Assembly (NCBI GenBank): GCA_016702305.1
Contig: JADJEH010000002.1
Coordinates: 186,001 to 250,000, forward strand
DNA: 64,000 bases
Source of the DNA: a bacterium
GTDB lineage: Bacteria > Electryoneota > RPQS01
Direction: 5' to 3'
The notes under the pieces: generated by a model
What the model saw: only the letters and a program-made list of their open reading frames with translations
What the model was told of the DNA's origin: nothing
Databases searched by the model: none
Translations under genes and position numbers: made by a program
Shown here: positions 17,406 to 27,341 of the stretch, one piece after another
Layout of the letters: each line of letters starts with the position of its first letter
Numbering within the stretch: position 1 is the stretch's first letter

Positions 17406-20400
17406 ATGAAGCGTTGTCTGACTACATTTTCATCCGTTATTACACTGCTGCTGCTGACATCGCTGGCGTGGGCCGGTACGGGCAAGATTTCCGGAACGAT
17501 TCTCGACGCCAATGGCGACGCGATTATCGGCGCCGCCGTACAGGTTATGGAGACCAAGCAGGGTGCTTCGGTGCTGAACCCCGATGGCAGCTATGTGATT
17601 CTCGGTATTGCACCGGGCGTCTACACGGTGCGGGTTTCGAGTCTCGGTTACGGCACCAAAGAGATCCGTGAAGTCGAAGTCGGTTCGGATCGTACGGCGA
17701 CCGTCAACGCGACGCTGCTCGACGAAGCGATTCAGATTGGCGAAGTCGAAATCACGACACAACGCAAGAAGACCGTGCAGCTTGACGTAGCTGGCAAGGA
17801 GAACCGCTTGACGGGTGCGGAGTTGCAGAACTTCGGCGGCGGTCAAGTGGCGACCATTATTGCCAAGCAGCCGGGCTTCAAGGTTGACCCGGACGGTGGT
17901 CTGCACGTTCGCGGCGGCCGCGATTCGGAAGCTCGCTACGAGGTAGACGGTATCTCCAAGAACGACGCGCTGTACAACAGCTCGAAGCGATTGATCAACA
18001 CCAGCGCACTCAACGTTGAGGAAATCGAAATCCTCACCGGTGGCGACGCCTCGACGGGCGGCTACCAGTCGGCGCTGATTCGCGTGACGACTCCGGAAGG
18101 CAAGATGGACGCCTACAACGGCACCATCGAATATCGTTCCGACCGCGTGTTTGACAACTACAGCTTTGATCAGGACCAGTACGACTACGCCTTCAGCGGC
18201 CCGGTGCCGTTTGTTAAGGAGCTGTTCAATCTGAAAGAGAACAAGCTGTCGTTCTTCACGTCGGGTACAGCCAAGCTGTCGAACACTTACACTCCGTACG
18301 CGATCAATCGCGATGCGACGGACTACCTTGCTTTGGGTTTTGATATTCCCGAGCGTCAGTCCAACGACTTTTCGACGTTCTGGAAGCTAACCTATAAGCT
18401 CGACGCGGCGCGCAAACTCAATCTTTCGTATACGCGCGAGCATTCGCTGTGGGACATCTATCCCGACGGCGAAGCGGCGATCGTGGGCAACTATGGCTGG
18501 CAGTACAAGTACGACGTGGCCAACCGGCCCTATTCGCGCAACATCCGCGACTCGTACAATTTGCAGTACCAGCACAACGTGTCCCAGACGACGTTCTATG
18601 AATTGTCAGTCTCGCGGTTCAAGACGGCGACTAAAGTGCAGCCGCGCGGCAAGAATCCCGACGAGTTTACGCTCGATACGGAAGTTGAAGATGCGCGGAT
18701 CGTCACGAGCGGCGGTTTTGGCGGCGGCGGCGGCGGAACCGATGTGAACAGCAACGGCATCCCCGACGGCTACCGCGACGCCAACGGCGACGGCCAGTAC
18801 AACGGCGAGGGTGAAGGTTACGACGATAACAACGAGAACGGTCGTTGGGACCGTGGCGAAGACTGGGTGGACTTAAACGGCAACGGCGTGTTTGACCAGG
18901 CCGAGCCGTGGGTAGATCGCGCCAATTCTCAAGGTTTGAATAACCCCGGCGTATACGATTCCTGGGATCCGTTTGTGGACCAGAACGGCAACGGTCGCTG
19001 GGACGATGCCGAGCCGCAACTGGCCGAGCAGGATTGGAACGGCAACGGCACGTGGGACGGCGAGCGGTTCCAGGATGCGAACGGCAACGGTCGCTATGAC
19101 GGTTTCGGCGAAGGCTATGACGACCGGAATACCGACGGCAAGATTGACAAGAAAACAAATTACGCGACTGAGGAAGACACCGGCGAAGGCCTGTTGGACG
19201 GCGATTTTGTGTATGACACAGGCGAGCCGTTTATTGACTCGCCGGACGAAGACGGTGTCTTCAACGGCGAATATGACGCGGGCGAAGTCTTCCTGGACCT
19301 GCCGACTGGCGCGACCATTGGTGGTCGCCTGACGCCGACGCGCAACGGTCGCTATGACGGCCCGAACAACCTGTTTGACGATTACGAGCTGTTTACGATT
19401 CCGGCCAGCCTGACCTACGGCATGGATCCGCGACTGCCAGTGGTCTATACATGGGCCAACCTGCTCGAGAACTTCCCGGCGGGCGAACCGGAATGGTTGA
19501 ACCTCGGCTTTGACGAGAATCTCATGCCGATGTACTTTCATTACATTGATGGGCGTTCGACATGGATCAACCGGACCACGGCTGACATGGCGCAACCCAT
19601 CTTTGATTTGCCGAATTTCCAGGCGGATGAAGGCGAGTCGTTTTCCGATTACAATCAAAACGGCGTTTGGGATCCTCAGCCGGACGATTTCCTGAATCCC
19701 GGTCAGTGGGACGAAACGGCGTTCTGGCAGGATCGTCGTTCGGTTGAATATTCGACGAAGTTTGACTTGACAAGTCAGGTGAACAAGTTTCACGAATTGA
19801 AATCCGGTCTGGAACTTCGGTACCGTGAGTTGGACATGCAGTCCATTCAGAATCCCGATCTGCCCTACGATAATCCCGACTTCCCGTTGCCAGACGGTTC
19901 GCCGTATCCGGATCGCGGCGGCACGCGTGACTTCTACGAGCATAAGCCGTGGGAAGGCGCCTTGTACTTCCAAGACAAGATGGAGTTTGAAGGTCTGATT
20001 GTGCGCGCCGGTATCCGGTCGGACTTCATTGTTCAGGGCGACGGCCTGTTGCAGCAGTTCCAGGATCAGGTTGACCGCGGTCAGCCCGGCGCCTTGCTGG
20101 CGGAGCGCGGCCGCTACGTGATTGCACCGCGTCTTGGTATCTCGCATCCGATTTCGTCAGCGTCGAAGCTGTACTTCAACTACGGTCACTACTATCAGAC
20201 GCCGTCGTTCCAGTATTTCTATCGCAGCGCCACGGCCAACATTTCGCCGAACACCGAAATCGGCAACCCGAATCTCGAGTACGAGAAGACGGTGTCCTAT
20301 GAAGTCGGCGTGAGCACGGAATTCGCGGAGAATTGGGTGATTGACGTGGCGGGCTACTACCGCGACGTCTACAATCAGATCGGTACCGTGGAAGAGCGGA

Positions 20401-21083
20401 TTGGCCCGCTGATTTTGAATCGCTACTTCAATCTGGGCTATGCCCGCGCGCGCGGCTTCGAGTTCTCGATTGACAAGAAGTTCTCGAGCATGTGGGCGCT
20501 TACGGCGAATTACGACTTCTCGTTTGCGTTCGGCAAGGAGTCGGCGGCGGCGGACGGTCTGCTTGACCGTTTGAACGGCGTGCCGGAGAATCGCAACGAG
20601 CACCCGCTCAATTGGGATGAAACGCACCGCGTGTCCGCATTCTTGACGTTCATGGTGGCCAAGGACCAGAACCCCAAGCTAATGGGCTTGAAGCTCCCGT
20701 CGAATTGGCTTTCCACGGTGGAGTTTTCGTACGGGTCAGGCCTGCCGTATACGCCGTCGAACTACACGACCGGTTTACCGACGAACCTGATTCTGGCAAA
20801 TTCTGCTCGCCAGCAGGCGACATCCACGACAGATATGCGTCTGGACAAGTTCTGGGAGCTGAGCCGTGGGCTGAAACTGGCGACGGGTGTTGAGATTTTC
20901 AATCTGTTTAATCGCAAGAATGTTCGCGAGATCTATTCTGAGACCGGTAACGCGACGGACTCGTCGCACGAGCTGAATCAGAATGAAGCGGACGATGGCA
21001 ACCTGGGCAAGGACATAGACCACAATCCGCGCAACTACTTCCCGCCGCGGCAAGTGCTGCTGCATTTGAAGTTGGATTTTTAG
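17406..21083 (+). CDS. TonB-dependent outer-membrane receptor with CarboxypepD_reg domain and Asp/Asn-rich EF-hand-like insert
   Basis: 1225 residues from ATG 17406 (AGGA upstream). Order: signal peptide (to ...SLAWA), CarboxypepD_reg domain (about 26-105), plug domain (LHVRGGRDSEARYEVDGIS, then VEEIEILTGGDAST), then a C-terminal 22-strand-type barrel ending in an aromatic (LLHLKLDF). About residues 445-590 contain eight DxNxxGxxD motifs (e.g. DLNGNGVFDQAE, DQNGNGRWDDAE, DANGNGRYDG), resembling calcium-binding EF-hand/dockerin loops, probably in a surface loop. The architecture is SusC-like, but no SusD-type gene follows. It is the first gene of a five-gene operon ending at 29486. Ligand unknown. 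Confidence 0.85.
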   Translation: MKRCLTTFSSVITLLLLTSLAWAGTGKISGTILDANGDAIIGAAVQVMETKQGASVLNPDGSYVILGIAPGVYTVRVSSLGYGTKEIREVEVGSDRTATVNATLLDEAIQIGEVEITTQRKKTVQLDVAGKENRLTGAELQNFGGGQVATIIAKQPGFKVDPDGGLHVRGGRDSEARYEVDGISKNDALYNSSKRLINTSALNVEEIEILTGGDASTGGYQSALIRVTTPEGKMDAYNGTIEYRSDRVFDNYSFDQDQYDYAFSGPVPFVKELFNLKENKLSFFTSGTAKLSNTYTPYAINRDATDYLALGFDIPERQSNDFSTFWKLTYKLDAARKLNLSYTREHSLWDIYPDGEAAIVGNYGWQYKYDVANRPYSRNIRDSYNLQYQHNVSQTTFYELSVSRFKTATKVQPRGKNPDEFTLDTEVEDARIVTSGGFGGGGGGTDVNSNGIPDGYRDANGDGQYNGEGEGYDDNNENGRWDRGEDWVDLNGNGVFDQAEPWVDRANSQGLNNPGVYDSWDPFVDQNGNGRWDDAEPQLAEQDWNGNGTWDGERFQDANGNGRYDGFGEGYDDRNTDGKIDKKTNYATEEDTGEGLLDGDFVYDTGEPFIDSPDEDGVFNGEYDAGEVFLDLPTGATIGGRLTPTRNGRYDGPNNLFDDYELFTIPASLTYGMDPRLPVVYTWANLLENFPAGEPEWLNLGFDENLMPMYFHYIDGRSTWINRTTADMAQPIFDLPNFQADEGESFSDYNQNGVWDPQPDDFLNPGQWDETAFWQDRRSVEYSTKFDLTSQVNKFHELKSGLELRYRELDMQSIQNPDLPYDNPDFPLPDGSPYPDRGGTRDFYEHKPWEGALYFQDKMEFEGLIVRAGIRSDFIVQGDGLLQQFQDQVDRGQPGALLAERGRYVIAPRLGISHPISSASKLYFNYGHYYQTPSFQYFYRSATANISPNTEIGNPNLEYEKTVSYEVGVSTEFAENWVIDVAGYYRDVYNQIGTVEERIGPLILNRYFNLGYARARGFEFSIDKKFSSMWALTANYDFSFAFGKESAAADGLLDRLNGVPENRNEHPLNWDETHRVSAFLTFMVAKDQNPKLMGLKLPSNWLSTVEFSYGSGLPYTPSNYTTGLPTNLILANSARQQATSTTDMRLDKFWELSRGLKLATGVEIFNLFNRKNVREIYSETGNATDSSHELNQNEADDGNLGKDIDHNPRNYFPPRQVLLHLKLDF

Positions 21084-21131
21084 TCGTCCTTGCGGTCCCG
21101 AAAGAAACGATTCTCTGGAGTAATACAACTC

Positions 21132-23144
21132 ATGTTCGCAACTTTGCGCCGATTTGTTCCGGCTGCGTTGGCGGCCCTGCTTCTGGTTTGGGGCTGTTCG
21201 GATCCCGTGTCCAATCCGCAGGAAGCACCGTCACCCTATCGTGACGGTGAGCCGCTGATGTCACCGACGGCGGATTTGACGATCGGTCCGCGTTCTGACA
21301 AGCCGTGGATCATCACCGAGGATTTCGTCATTCCGGCCGGCGTTACCGTGACGATTCAACCCGGCACGGAAATCATGGTGGCCGGCCTCAACTGGATTGA
21401 CGTGCAGGGTGTGGTCAATGCGGTTGGATCGCCGGAGGCGCCAATCATCTTCACGAGCGCCAATACGGCTCCTGATTTGGGCCAGTGGCGCGGCATCAAA
21501 CTGCACAATCCCACCGACATCTCGCGGTTTGAATACTGTATCTTCACCTACGGCGCGTATTTCGAGACGGATACGCTTTCGGACCGCGGCCGGGATGCGC
21601 AGAACTACAAGGGCATGCTGGCGATCAATAACAGCAGCCCCGAGATTCGCCATTGCGTGATCACGCAGAATCAGAACAACGCTGTGTTTGTTACCAACGG
21701 GAGCAGCCGTCCCGTAATCGAATTTTGCGTGATGACTCGCAACGACGCTTCGGGCGTGCGCGCGGACTCCAGTGTTTTCCCGGAGAACTTGAGCATTTCG
21801 TATAACTGCATCGCGGATAACAGCGCGCCGGGTTTCATTCTGACGAATGACAATCCGGATACGTCGTTGGGCACGCGCCGGGTGTTCGGTGATCCGACGG
21901 AGATCAACATCAATTTGGACTCGTGCGACTCGCATTTCAACATCGATTTGGAGCCGCTGTTTGTGGATCCGCGTGAAGACGAATTCACGATTCTGGCCGA
22001 CTATAACTTGCAGTCGTGCTCGCCGTGCGTAGACGCGGGGCCCGTGCAGGGTGCTAACGATCCGGACGGCACGCGGGCCGACATGGGCACGGTCTATTAC
22101 CGCCAGGCGGCGGGTGAGTTGCGCGGCCGTTTGGAAACCGATTTGACCGGTGCGACCTACCGCATGTCGTGCGACGTGGTGATTCCCCCCGGCGTGACGG
22201 TGACGATGGCGCCGGGCACGAAGATTGAGGCGACCGGGCTGTTCCGTTTTGAAGTGTATGGAACGCTGCTGGCGCAAGGCACGGCGAGTGCTCCGGTGGA
22301 GCTGTGCCCGTGTTTAGTCGAAGGCGACGATATCATGAGCGGTATGGTTTTCTTTGAACGCGGGGACGCGCCGTCGTTGTTGCAGCACGTGGTGATTAAC
22401 GACTATCAGGAAGTTGTCGTCAATAAGGCGGGAGTGCGTTTCGAGAACTGCACATTTGCGGGTGGTTTTCTGGGCGGTGTTGAGGTGGCGACGGGCACGA
22501 TTAACGGCGACTCGGCGGTCGTGTTTGACCTTTGTACGTTCACCGAAGTCGGCGCGTACGGCGTCGGCTCATTCGCGTCCTCGGCGAAGATTCTTAATAC
22601 GCGGATCAGCGGTTCGCGCGGTCGCGGCATTGAGATGAGCTTCGTTGAAGACGGCGTTGAGATCACCAATACGGTTGTGGAAGCCTGCTCGGCGACGGCC
22701 GTTTACATGACGAATTTCTCCCATCCGCGCATCGTGAACAACACGATCAACGAGTGCGGTTACTATGGGATTCACATGACGGACAACTCACGGCCGACGT
22801 TGTTGAACAACATCGTGACGCGTTGTGGTCGATTTGGATTGCTGGCTGAGTTTTCTTCGGCGCCGTTTATTGATTACAATGACGTTTGGAACAACGGCTT
22901 GCGCGATGCCTCGCCGGCGAACTACTCGCCGAGCACTCTGGACATGGGCAACGGCATCAGCGCCGATCCTGTCTTCACGGCGGGCTACCGGCTGGGCGCC
23001 GGTTCGCCGTGTGAAAACGCCGGGCACCCGGACGCGCAGTACAATGACGCGGACGGATCACGTAATGACATCGGTGCGTGGGGCGGCCCGCGTGGCGGGA
23101 CGGTTGGTAACGGATTGCGCCGCCAGTTGCTGGCGCAGCGCTAA
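21132..23144 (+). CDS. Outer-surface lipoprotein with right-handed beta-helix repeats
   Basis: 670 residues. ATG 21132 gives a lipoprotein signal with Cys22 (LVWGCSD); GGAG lies 12 bases upstream. Two beta-helix blocks are visible, each introduced by an 'ipaGVTVTIqPGT-i' strand (VTVTIQPGTEIMVAG and VTVTMAPGTKIEATG). They are followed by Asn-rich rungs such as NNSSPEIRHCVITQN, NFSHPRIVNNTINECG and DNSRPTLLNNIVTRCG, a pectate-lyase-like fold. No catalytic residues can be assigned; family members bind or cleave polysaccharide or act as adhesins. It starts 48 bases after the receptor stop, in the same operon, so it may be the receptor's surface partner. Confidence 0.8.
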   Translation: MFATLRRFVPAALAALLLVWGCSDPVSNPQEAPSPYRDGEPLMSPTADLTIGPRSDKPWIITEDFVIPAGVTVTIQPGTEIMVAGLNWIDVQGVVNAVGSPEAPIIFTSANTAPDLGQWRGIKLHNPTDISRFEYCIFTYGAYFETDTLSDRGRDAQNYKGMLAINNSSPEIRHCVITQNQNNAVFVTNGSSRPVIEFCVMTRNDASGVRADSSVFPENLSISYNCIADNSAPGFILTNDNPDTSLGTRRVFGDPTEININLDSCDSHFNIDLEPLFVDPREDEFTILADYNLQSCSPCVDAGPVQGANDPDGTRADMGTVYYRQAAGELRGRLETDLTGATYRMSCDVVIPPGVTVTMAPGTKIEATGLFRFEVYGTLLAQGTASAPVELCPCLVEGDDIMSGMVFFERGDAPSLLQHVVINDYQEVVVNKAGVRFENCTFAGGFLGGVEVATGTINGDSAVVFDLCTFTEVGAYGVGSFASSAKILNTRISGSRGRGIEMSFVEDGVEITNTVVEACSATAVYMTNFSHPRIVNNTINECGYYGIHMTDNSRPTLLNNIVTRCGRFGLLAEFSSAPFIDYNDVWNNGLRDASPANYSPSTLDMGNGISADPVFTAGYRLGAGSPCENAGHPDAQYNDADGSRNDIGAWGGPRGGTVGNGLRRQLLAQR

Positions 23145-23215
23145 TAGTATTCGCTAATTTGAACGCGACGGCACGGGCCGTCTGCCTGCCTTTTCTATCC
23201 TCGAGGTTCTCGCAC

Positions 23216-26197
23216 ATGCGCAGGAATACCTACACATTTTTCTGGTCGGCCCTGTTGATGCTGTGTCTTTGCGTGCCTGTATTGCTGGCCAAGAACGCGC
23301 CCTATTCGGGTGGCGATGTTCGCGGTCCAATTCGCGGCCGTTTGGACGTAGCCAATCCGCAGGATGAAAACCGCGTCCACAATGCCGGCAAGATGTGGAT
23401 GAATGTCACGAACTACGGCTACTTTGGCAACGATGCGTCGTCCCAAAGTACGGCTCTTGAGGATCCGTGTCCGCCAAACAACTGGGCGCCGCAGTGCGAA
23501 TTCCCGGGCGGTTCGGATCAGCAGTACCTGTTCCAGGGCGGCCTGTGGGTCGGCGCGCTGATTGAAGAGGAAGGGTTCTTTACGACGCGCGTGTCGGTGG
23601 GCACCGACGGCTGGCAGAATCCGTCCATTAACGAATTCCACGCTCCCGAAGCGCCGAACGGCGGCATTGAGGAGCGATCCATCCGTCCGGGCTTCACCAA
23701 TTGTTTTGGTGAAATCGTGTACCATCCGAACGCGGTTTCCGATCAGGATTTCATCTGCTCGATGGCGGATACGCTGACCGACCGTCTGTTTGTGGAAGAC
23801 GATCCGGTGGACGGTCCGCACAAACCGCTCGGTATCGAGATTCGACAGAAATCGTATTCATTCAGCCAGGCGTTCGCCGAAGATTTCATCATCATTGACT
23901 ACGAAATCGAGAATATCGCGTCGAACTTCCTGAAGAATGTGTACGTCGGTCTCTATGTTGACGCCGACTGCGGCGTCGCGGGCGACAACAATGAGCACAC
24001 CGACGACGTGTGCGGCTTCATCCGTGAAGTGGACGAAATCGGGGCGAATAGCGATACGACCAAAGTTCGCATTGACGTGGCGTGGATTGCCGATAACGAC
24101 GGCTATCCGGATCAGACGTTTGGCGGCACATTCACTGTGCCTCATGTGACGGGCACGCGTGTCATTCGCGCGCCGAATCCACGTCTGTTCACGTCATTCA
24201 ACTGGTATAATCCGAATTCGGATATCAATCTGGACTACGGCCCGACGTGGGAAGCGTACGCCAATCGCGACAGTATGGGAATGAGCTGGACGGCCACGTA
24301 CGGCACGCCGGTCGGTGACGCGCACAAGTATCAGTTGATGGGCAACTGCGAATTTGACTTCTGGCAGACTTCCGTGGACGAATTGCGCGCGGGACTCGTA
24401 CCGGCCGACACGAATTGCTACGGCGAAGGCCGTCCCCAAACTTGGTCGCAGTTGGGTACTGTGGATGATCAAACCGCACAGGACATCGCCGACGGTTACG
24501 ACACGCGCTACCTGCTGTCTTGGGGTCCGCTGGGCATTTACGACTTCACGGACGGCGCGGGCAACCGCATCTACCGTTTGAATCCGGGCGAGAAGTTCAA
24601 GATGACGATCGCCTACGTGGCCGGTGAGTATTTCCACGATCCGAACAATCCGCAGATTTCGCCGAGCAATTTGGACACCGCGAAGTTCAACTTCGCCGAT
24701 CTCAAGGACAACGCGCGCTGGGCCAAGGACGTTTACGACAACCGCATGTTTGATACGCCGATCTTCGACTGGGGTCTGGACGGCGACGTGGCTATCGTGG
24801 ACGCTGACGGGTCGCAGGACGACGGTATTCTGGAAACCGGTGACGGCTGGTACGGTGAAGACGTCGGTAAGGACGGTCTGTTTGGCGTGATCCCCATCGG
24901 TCTGGACAGTATTCCGGTGACGTACTTCCATGGAGCCAACACCCTCGGATCACTGACGGCTGAGATCTTCGTGGGTTGGTACAAAGGCCCCGACGAAGGT
25001 GAACGCAACGGCCGGCGAGACACAGTGGACAACAATGCGATTCTGCAGACGCGCAGCCCGTTCCCCGTGGTGACCGAAGACGACATAGTTCCGCCTGACC
25101 TTGTTTACGCTTTCAACGCGTTCCACCCGCTGGAACTTGGGCCGTGGGACATGGGCTGGATGTCGGGCAATGGAATTGTGGATTTCGGCGACGGTATTCC
25201 CGATTTCACGGGACCACCTCCTCCTCCGATTCCGGCGCTGTTGGACTGTGTTCCGGGAACGAGCAATGCGGGTCAGCACAGCGGCGGTATCGTCCGCCAT
25301 GCGCCTGACGGCGACTGCTACAAGGGCGGATTGGGCTATATGCTCAATGAAAACGAAGTGGTGATCCGCTGGTCGAAGAGTTCGTCCGAGAGCGAAACCT
25401 ACCGCGATCCGTTCAGCCGTGAGCAGGACTTTGAAGGCTATCGCATTCACGTCGCCACGGTGAATCAGGAACAGGACTTTGAACTGGTGGCGCAGTTTGA
25501 CCGCATTGACTTCGCCTATTTCGCGGATGGCACGGATTCCATGATGACCATCCCCGTGGATCAGGCGGGCCGTGATACGCTGCCGCCTGACACGACGATC
25601 TTGAACGTACATGGCAGGCTGAAAGCGGTGGGCCCGAACACGGGCTTTGCCGATGTAATGAGTGACTATGAGGGTGTGTACGAGTTCCGCGTACCGGCGC
25701 AGAAGTTGGCTCCGCGTTACTACGCTATCACCGCATTTGACTACGGTGATCCGAAATCCGGTCTGACGCCGTTGACGACACGCGCGACGGCCAATGCGGT
25801 GCTGTTGGCGCCGGCGGGCTCTGCAAAGCGTGAAGTCACCGTGGTGCCGAATCCGTACCGCGCCTATCAGGACTATACATCGGACTATCGCGGACAGTCG
25901 TGGGAAAACCAGAACGACGGAACGACGAATTTCTATCCGCAGGTGGACCGCCGCATCGAGTTCATGAACCTTCCCGAGCGCGCGTTGATCCGCATCTTCA
26001 CGACGGCGGGCGATCTGGTGCAGGTGATTCCGCACAACGAGGACGGCGACCGCAGTTCGTGGGCCAGCCTGAATTCGGAGAAGTGGGACTTGAATTCCCG
26101 CAACAATCAGCAGGTGGTGGCTGGGCTGTACCTGTTTAGCGTCGAGGATCTGGAAGATCATTCGATCTCGACGGGCAAGTTTGTGATTATCCGTTAA
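23216..26197 (+). CDS. Large secreted protein with T9SS-type C-terminal domain
   Basis: 993 residues from ATG 23216, with a signal peptide ending VPVLLA. I do not recognise an enzyme family. The N-terminal ~180 residues (NAGKMWMNVTNYGYFGN...LFQGGLWVGALI) are a pattern found in large secreted proteins of FCB candidate phyla. A Pro-rich linker (GPPPPPIPALLD) lies near residue 680. After a fibronectin-like region the tail reads EVTVVPNPYRAY ... RIFTTAGDLV ... GLYLFSVED ... GKFVIIR, a variant T9SS sorting domain with VPNPY instead of YPNPF. The adjacent PorV-like gene suggests that this protein is the locus-specific cargo. Confidence 0.72.
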   Translation: MRRNTYTFFWSALLMLCLCVPVLLAKNAPYSGGDVRGPIRGRLDVANPQDENRVHNAGKMWMNVTNYGYFGNDASSQSTALEDPCPPNNWAPQCEFPGGSDQQYLFQGGLWVGALIEEEGFFTTRVSVGTDGWQNPSINEFHAPEAPNGGIEERSIRPGFTNCFGEIVYHPNAVSDQDFICSMADTLTDRLFVEDDPVDGPHKPLGIEIRQKSYSFSQAFAEDFIIIDYEIENIASNFLKNVYVGLYVDADCGVAGDNNEHTDDVCGFIREVDEIGANSDTTKVRIDVAWIADNDGYPDQTFGGTFTVPHVTGTRVIRAPNPRLFTSFNWYNPNSDINLDYGPTWEAYANRDSMGMSWTATYGTPVGDAHKYQLMGNCEFDFWQTSVDELRAGLVPADTNCYGEGRPQTWSQLGTVDDQTAQDIADGYDTRYLLSWGPLGIYDFTDGAGNRIYRLNPGEKFKMTIAYVAGEYFHDPNNPQISPSNLDTAKFNFADLKDNARWAKDVYDNRMFDTPIFDWGLDGDVAIVDADGSQDDGILETGDGWYGEDVGKDGLFGVIPIGLDSIPVTYFHGANTLGSLTAEIFVGWYKGPDEGERNGRRDTVDNNAILQTRSPFPVVTEDDIVPPDLVYAFNAFHPLELGPWDMGWMSGNGIVDFGDGIPDFTGPPPPPIPALLDCVPGTSNAGQHSGGIVRHAPDGDCYKGGLGYMLNENEVVIRWSKSSSESETYRDPFSREQDFEGYRIHVATVNQEQDFELVAQFDRIDFAYFADGTDSMMTIPVDQAGRDTLPPDTTILNVHGRLKAVGPNTGFADVMSDYEGVYEFRVPAQKLAPRYYAITAFDYGDPKSGLTPLTTRATANAVLLAPAGSAKREVTVVPNPYRAYQDYTSDYRGQSWENQNDGTTNFYPQVDRRIEFMNLPERALIRIFTTAGDLVQVIPHNEDGDRSSWASLNSEKWDLNSRNNQQVVAGLYLFSVEDLEDHSISTGKFVIIR

Positions 26198-26240
26198 CCT
26201 TTAGATACGAATCGTGCTTCAGCGACGGAAGGAAGTGCTC

Positions 26241-27326
26241 ATGAAGCGTTGGCGAAACCTCGGACTGCTCTTGGCCTTGATGCTGGCCCCCTCGATGGTG
26301 TGGGCTCAGGCGAAGGTCGGCACCGCCGGCGTACAATTTTTGAAGATTAGCCCGTCGTGCCGCGCCGTCGGCATGGGCGAGGCTTACGTCTCCGTGGCCA
26401 CCGATGCCAGCGCCATTTGGCACAATCCCGGCGCGTTGGCTCGTTTGGACAAGCCGGAGGCAATTGTTAGCTGGATAGACTACATGGCAGGTTTGCAGTA
26501 CGGCTATCTGGGAATGACGCATCCGATGGAGAAGTGGGACGGTACCTTCGCGGCTTCGGTCAGCTATCTGACGACCGACGAGATGAAGGAAACCACACCC
26601 GAGCGTCCCGACGGCACCGGCCGTACGTTTACGGCTGCCGATCTTGCCATCGGCGCCTCGTACAGCCAGATGCTGACGGACAAGTTCTCGGTCGGCGGCA
26701 CGCTTAAGATTGTCAGCGAAATGCTGGCAGACGAATCCGCGACGGGTTGGGCGGCCGATCTGGGCACGTTCTACGACACGGGCTGGAAGAGCGTGCGGTT
26801 GGCGATGCTGACCTCGAATTTTGGTCCGGACATGAAATTTGTCGAAGAGGAATTTCCGCTGCCGATGAACTTCACGTTTGGCACCTCGATGTACGTCCTG
26901 AATAGCGGCGACCGCGAGTGGTGGAACGGTTCGGACTCGCTCGGCACGCACTCGCTTTTGGCGGCGCTGTCTTGGTCGCACCCGAATGACAACCTTGAGG
27001 TCTATAACCTCGGCTTGGAATACGGCTACATGAATACCGTGTTCCTGCGCGCCGGCAAGAAGATCAACGGTTGGAATCGCGCGTCGTGGGACGAGTATCG
27101 CGACGACATCAACGCTGGCGAAGACGCCAGCGGCAACAACCCGTTCTACGAGTTCCCGCTGTTCAGCCGCAACGGTACGTTTTTCGGCAACGGCGCGACG
27201 GTTGGCGCGGGCTTGAATCTGCCCAAGGCCGGTCTGACGATGGACTATGCCTTCACGGGCGTTTCATTTCTCGAGAACATTCACCGGTTCTCGCTTGGCT
27301 ATCGCTTCAAGAAGAACCTGCTGTAA
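26241..27326 (+). CDS. PorV/PorQ-family outer-membrane beta-barrel protein
   Basis: 361 residues from ATG 26241, with GGAAGGAAG 5-13 bases upstream and a signal peptide ending MVWA. The N-terminal signature GTAGVQFLKISPSCRAVGMGEAYVSVATDASAIWHNPGALA (read in pieces: GVQFLKIS, ARAVGMGEAYV-like, IWHNPGALA) marks the PorV/PorQ group of FadL-like barrels. In T9SS systems PorV is the shuttle that receives cargo C-terminal domains at the outer membrane. The barrel ends RFSLGYRFKKN. It sits directly behind a T9SS-type cargo gene and in front of a large lipoprotein, so it may be a dedicated copy. Other core T9SS genes (sov, porU, gldKLMN) are not in the window. Confidence 0.85.
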   Translation: MKRWRNLGLLLALMLAPSMVWAQAKVGTAGVQFLKISPSCRAVGMGEAYVSVATDASAIWHNPGALARLDKPEAIVSWIDYMAGLQYGYLGMTHPMEKWDGTFAASVSYLTTDEMKETTPERPDGTGRTFTAADLAIGASYSQMLTDKFSVGGTLKIVSEMLADESATGWAADLGTFYDTGWKSVRLAMLTSNFGPDMKFVEEEFPLPMNFTFGTSMYVLNSGDREWWNGSDSLGTHSLLAALSWSHPNDNLEVYNLGLEYGYMNTVFLRAGKKINGWNRASWDEYRDDINAGEDASGNNPFYEFPLFSRNGTFFGNGATVGAGLNLPKAGLTMDYAFTGVSFLENIHRFSLGYRFKKNLL

Positions 27327-27341
27327 TCTCCGGAGAGTGTC

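Noticed and set aside
17406..23144. SusC/SusD pair
   Set aside because: The second gene is a beta-helix lipoprotein without the TPR-rich SusD pattern.
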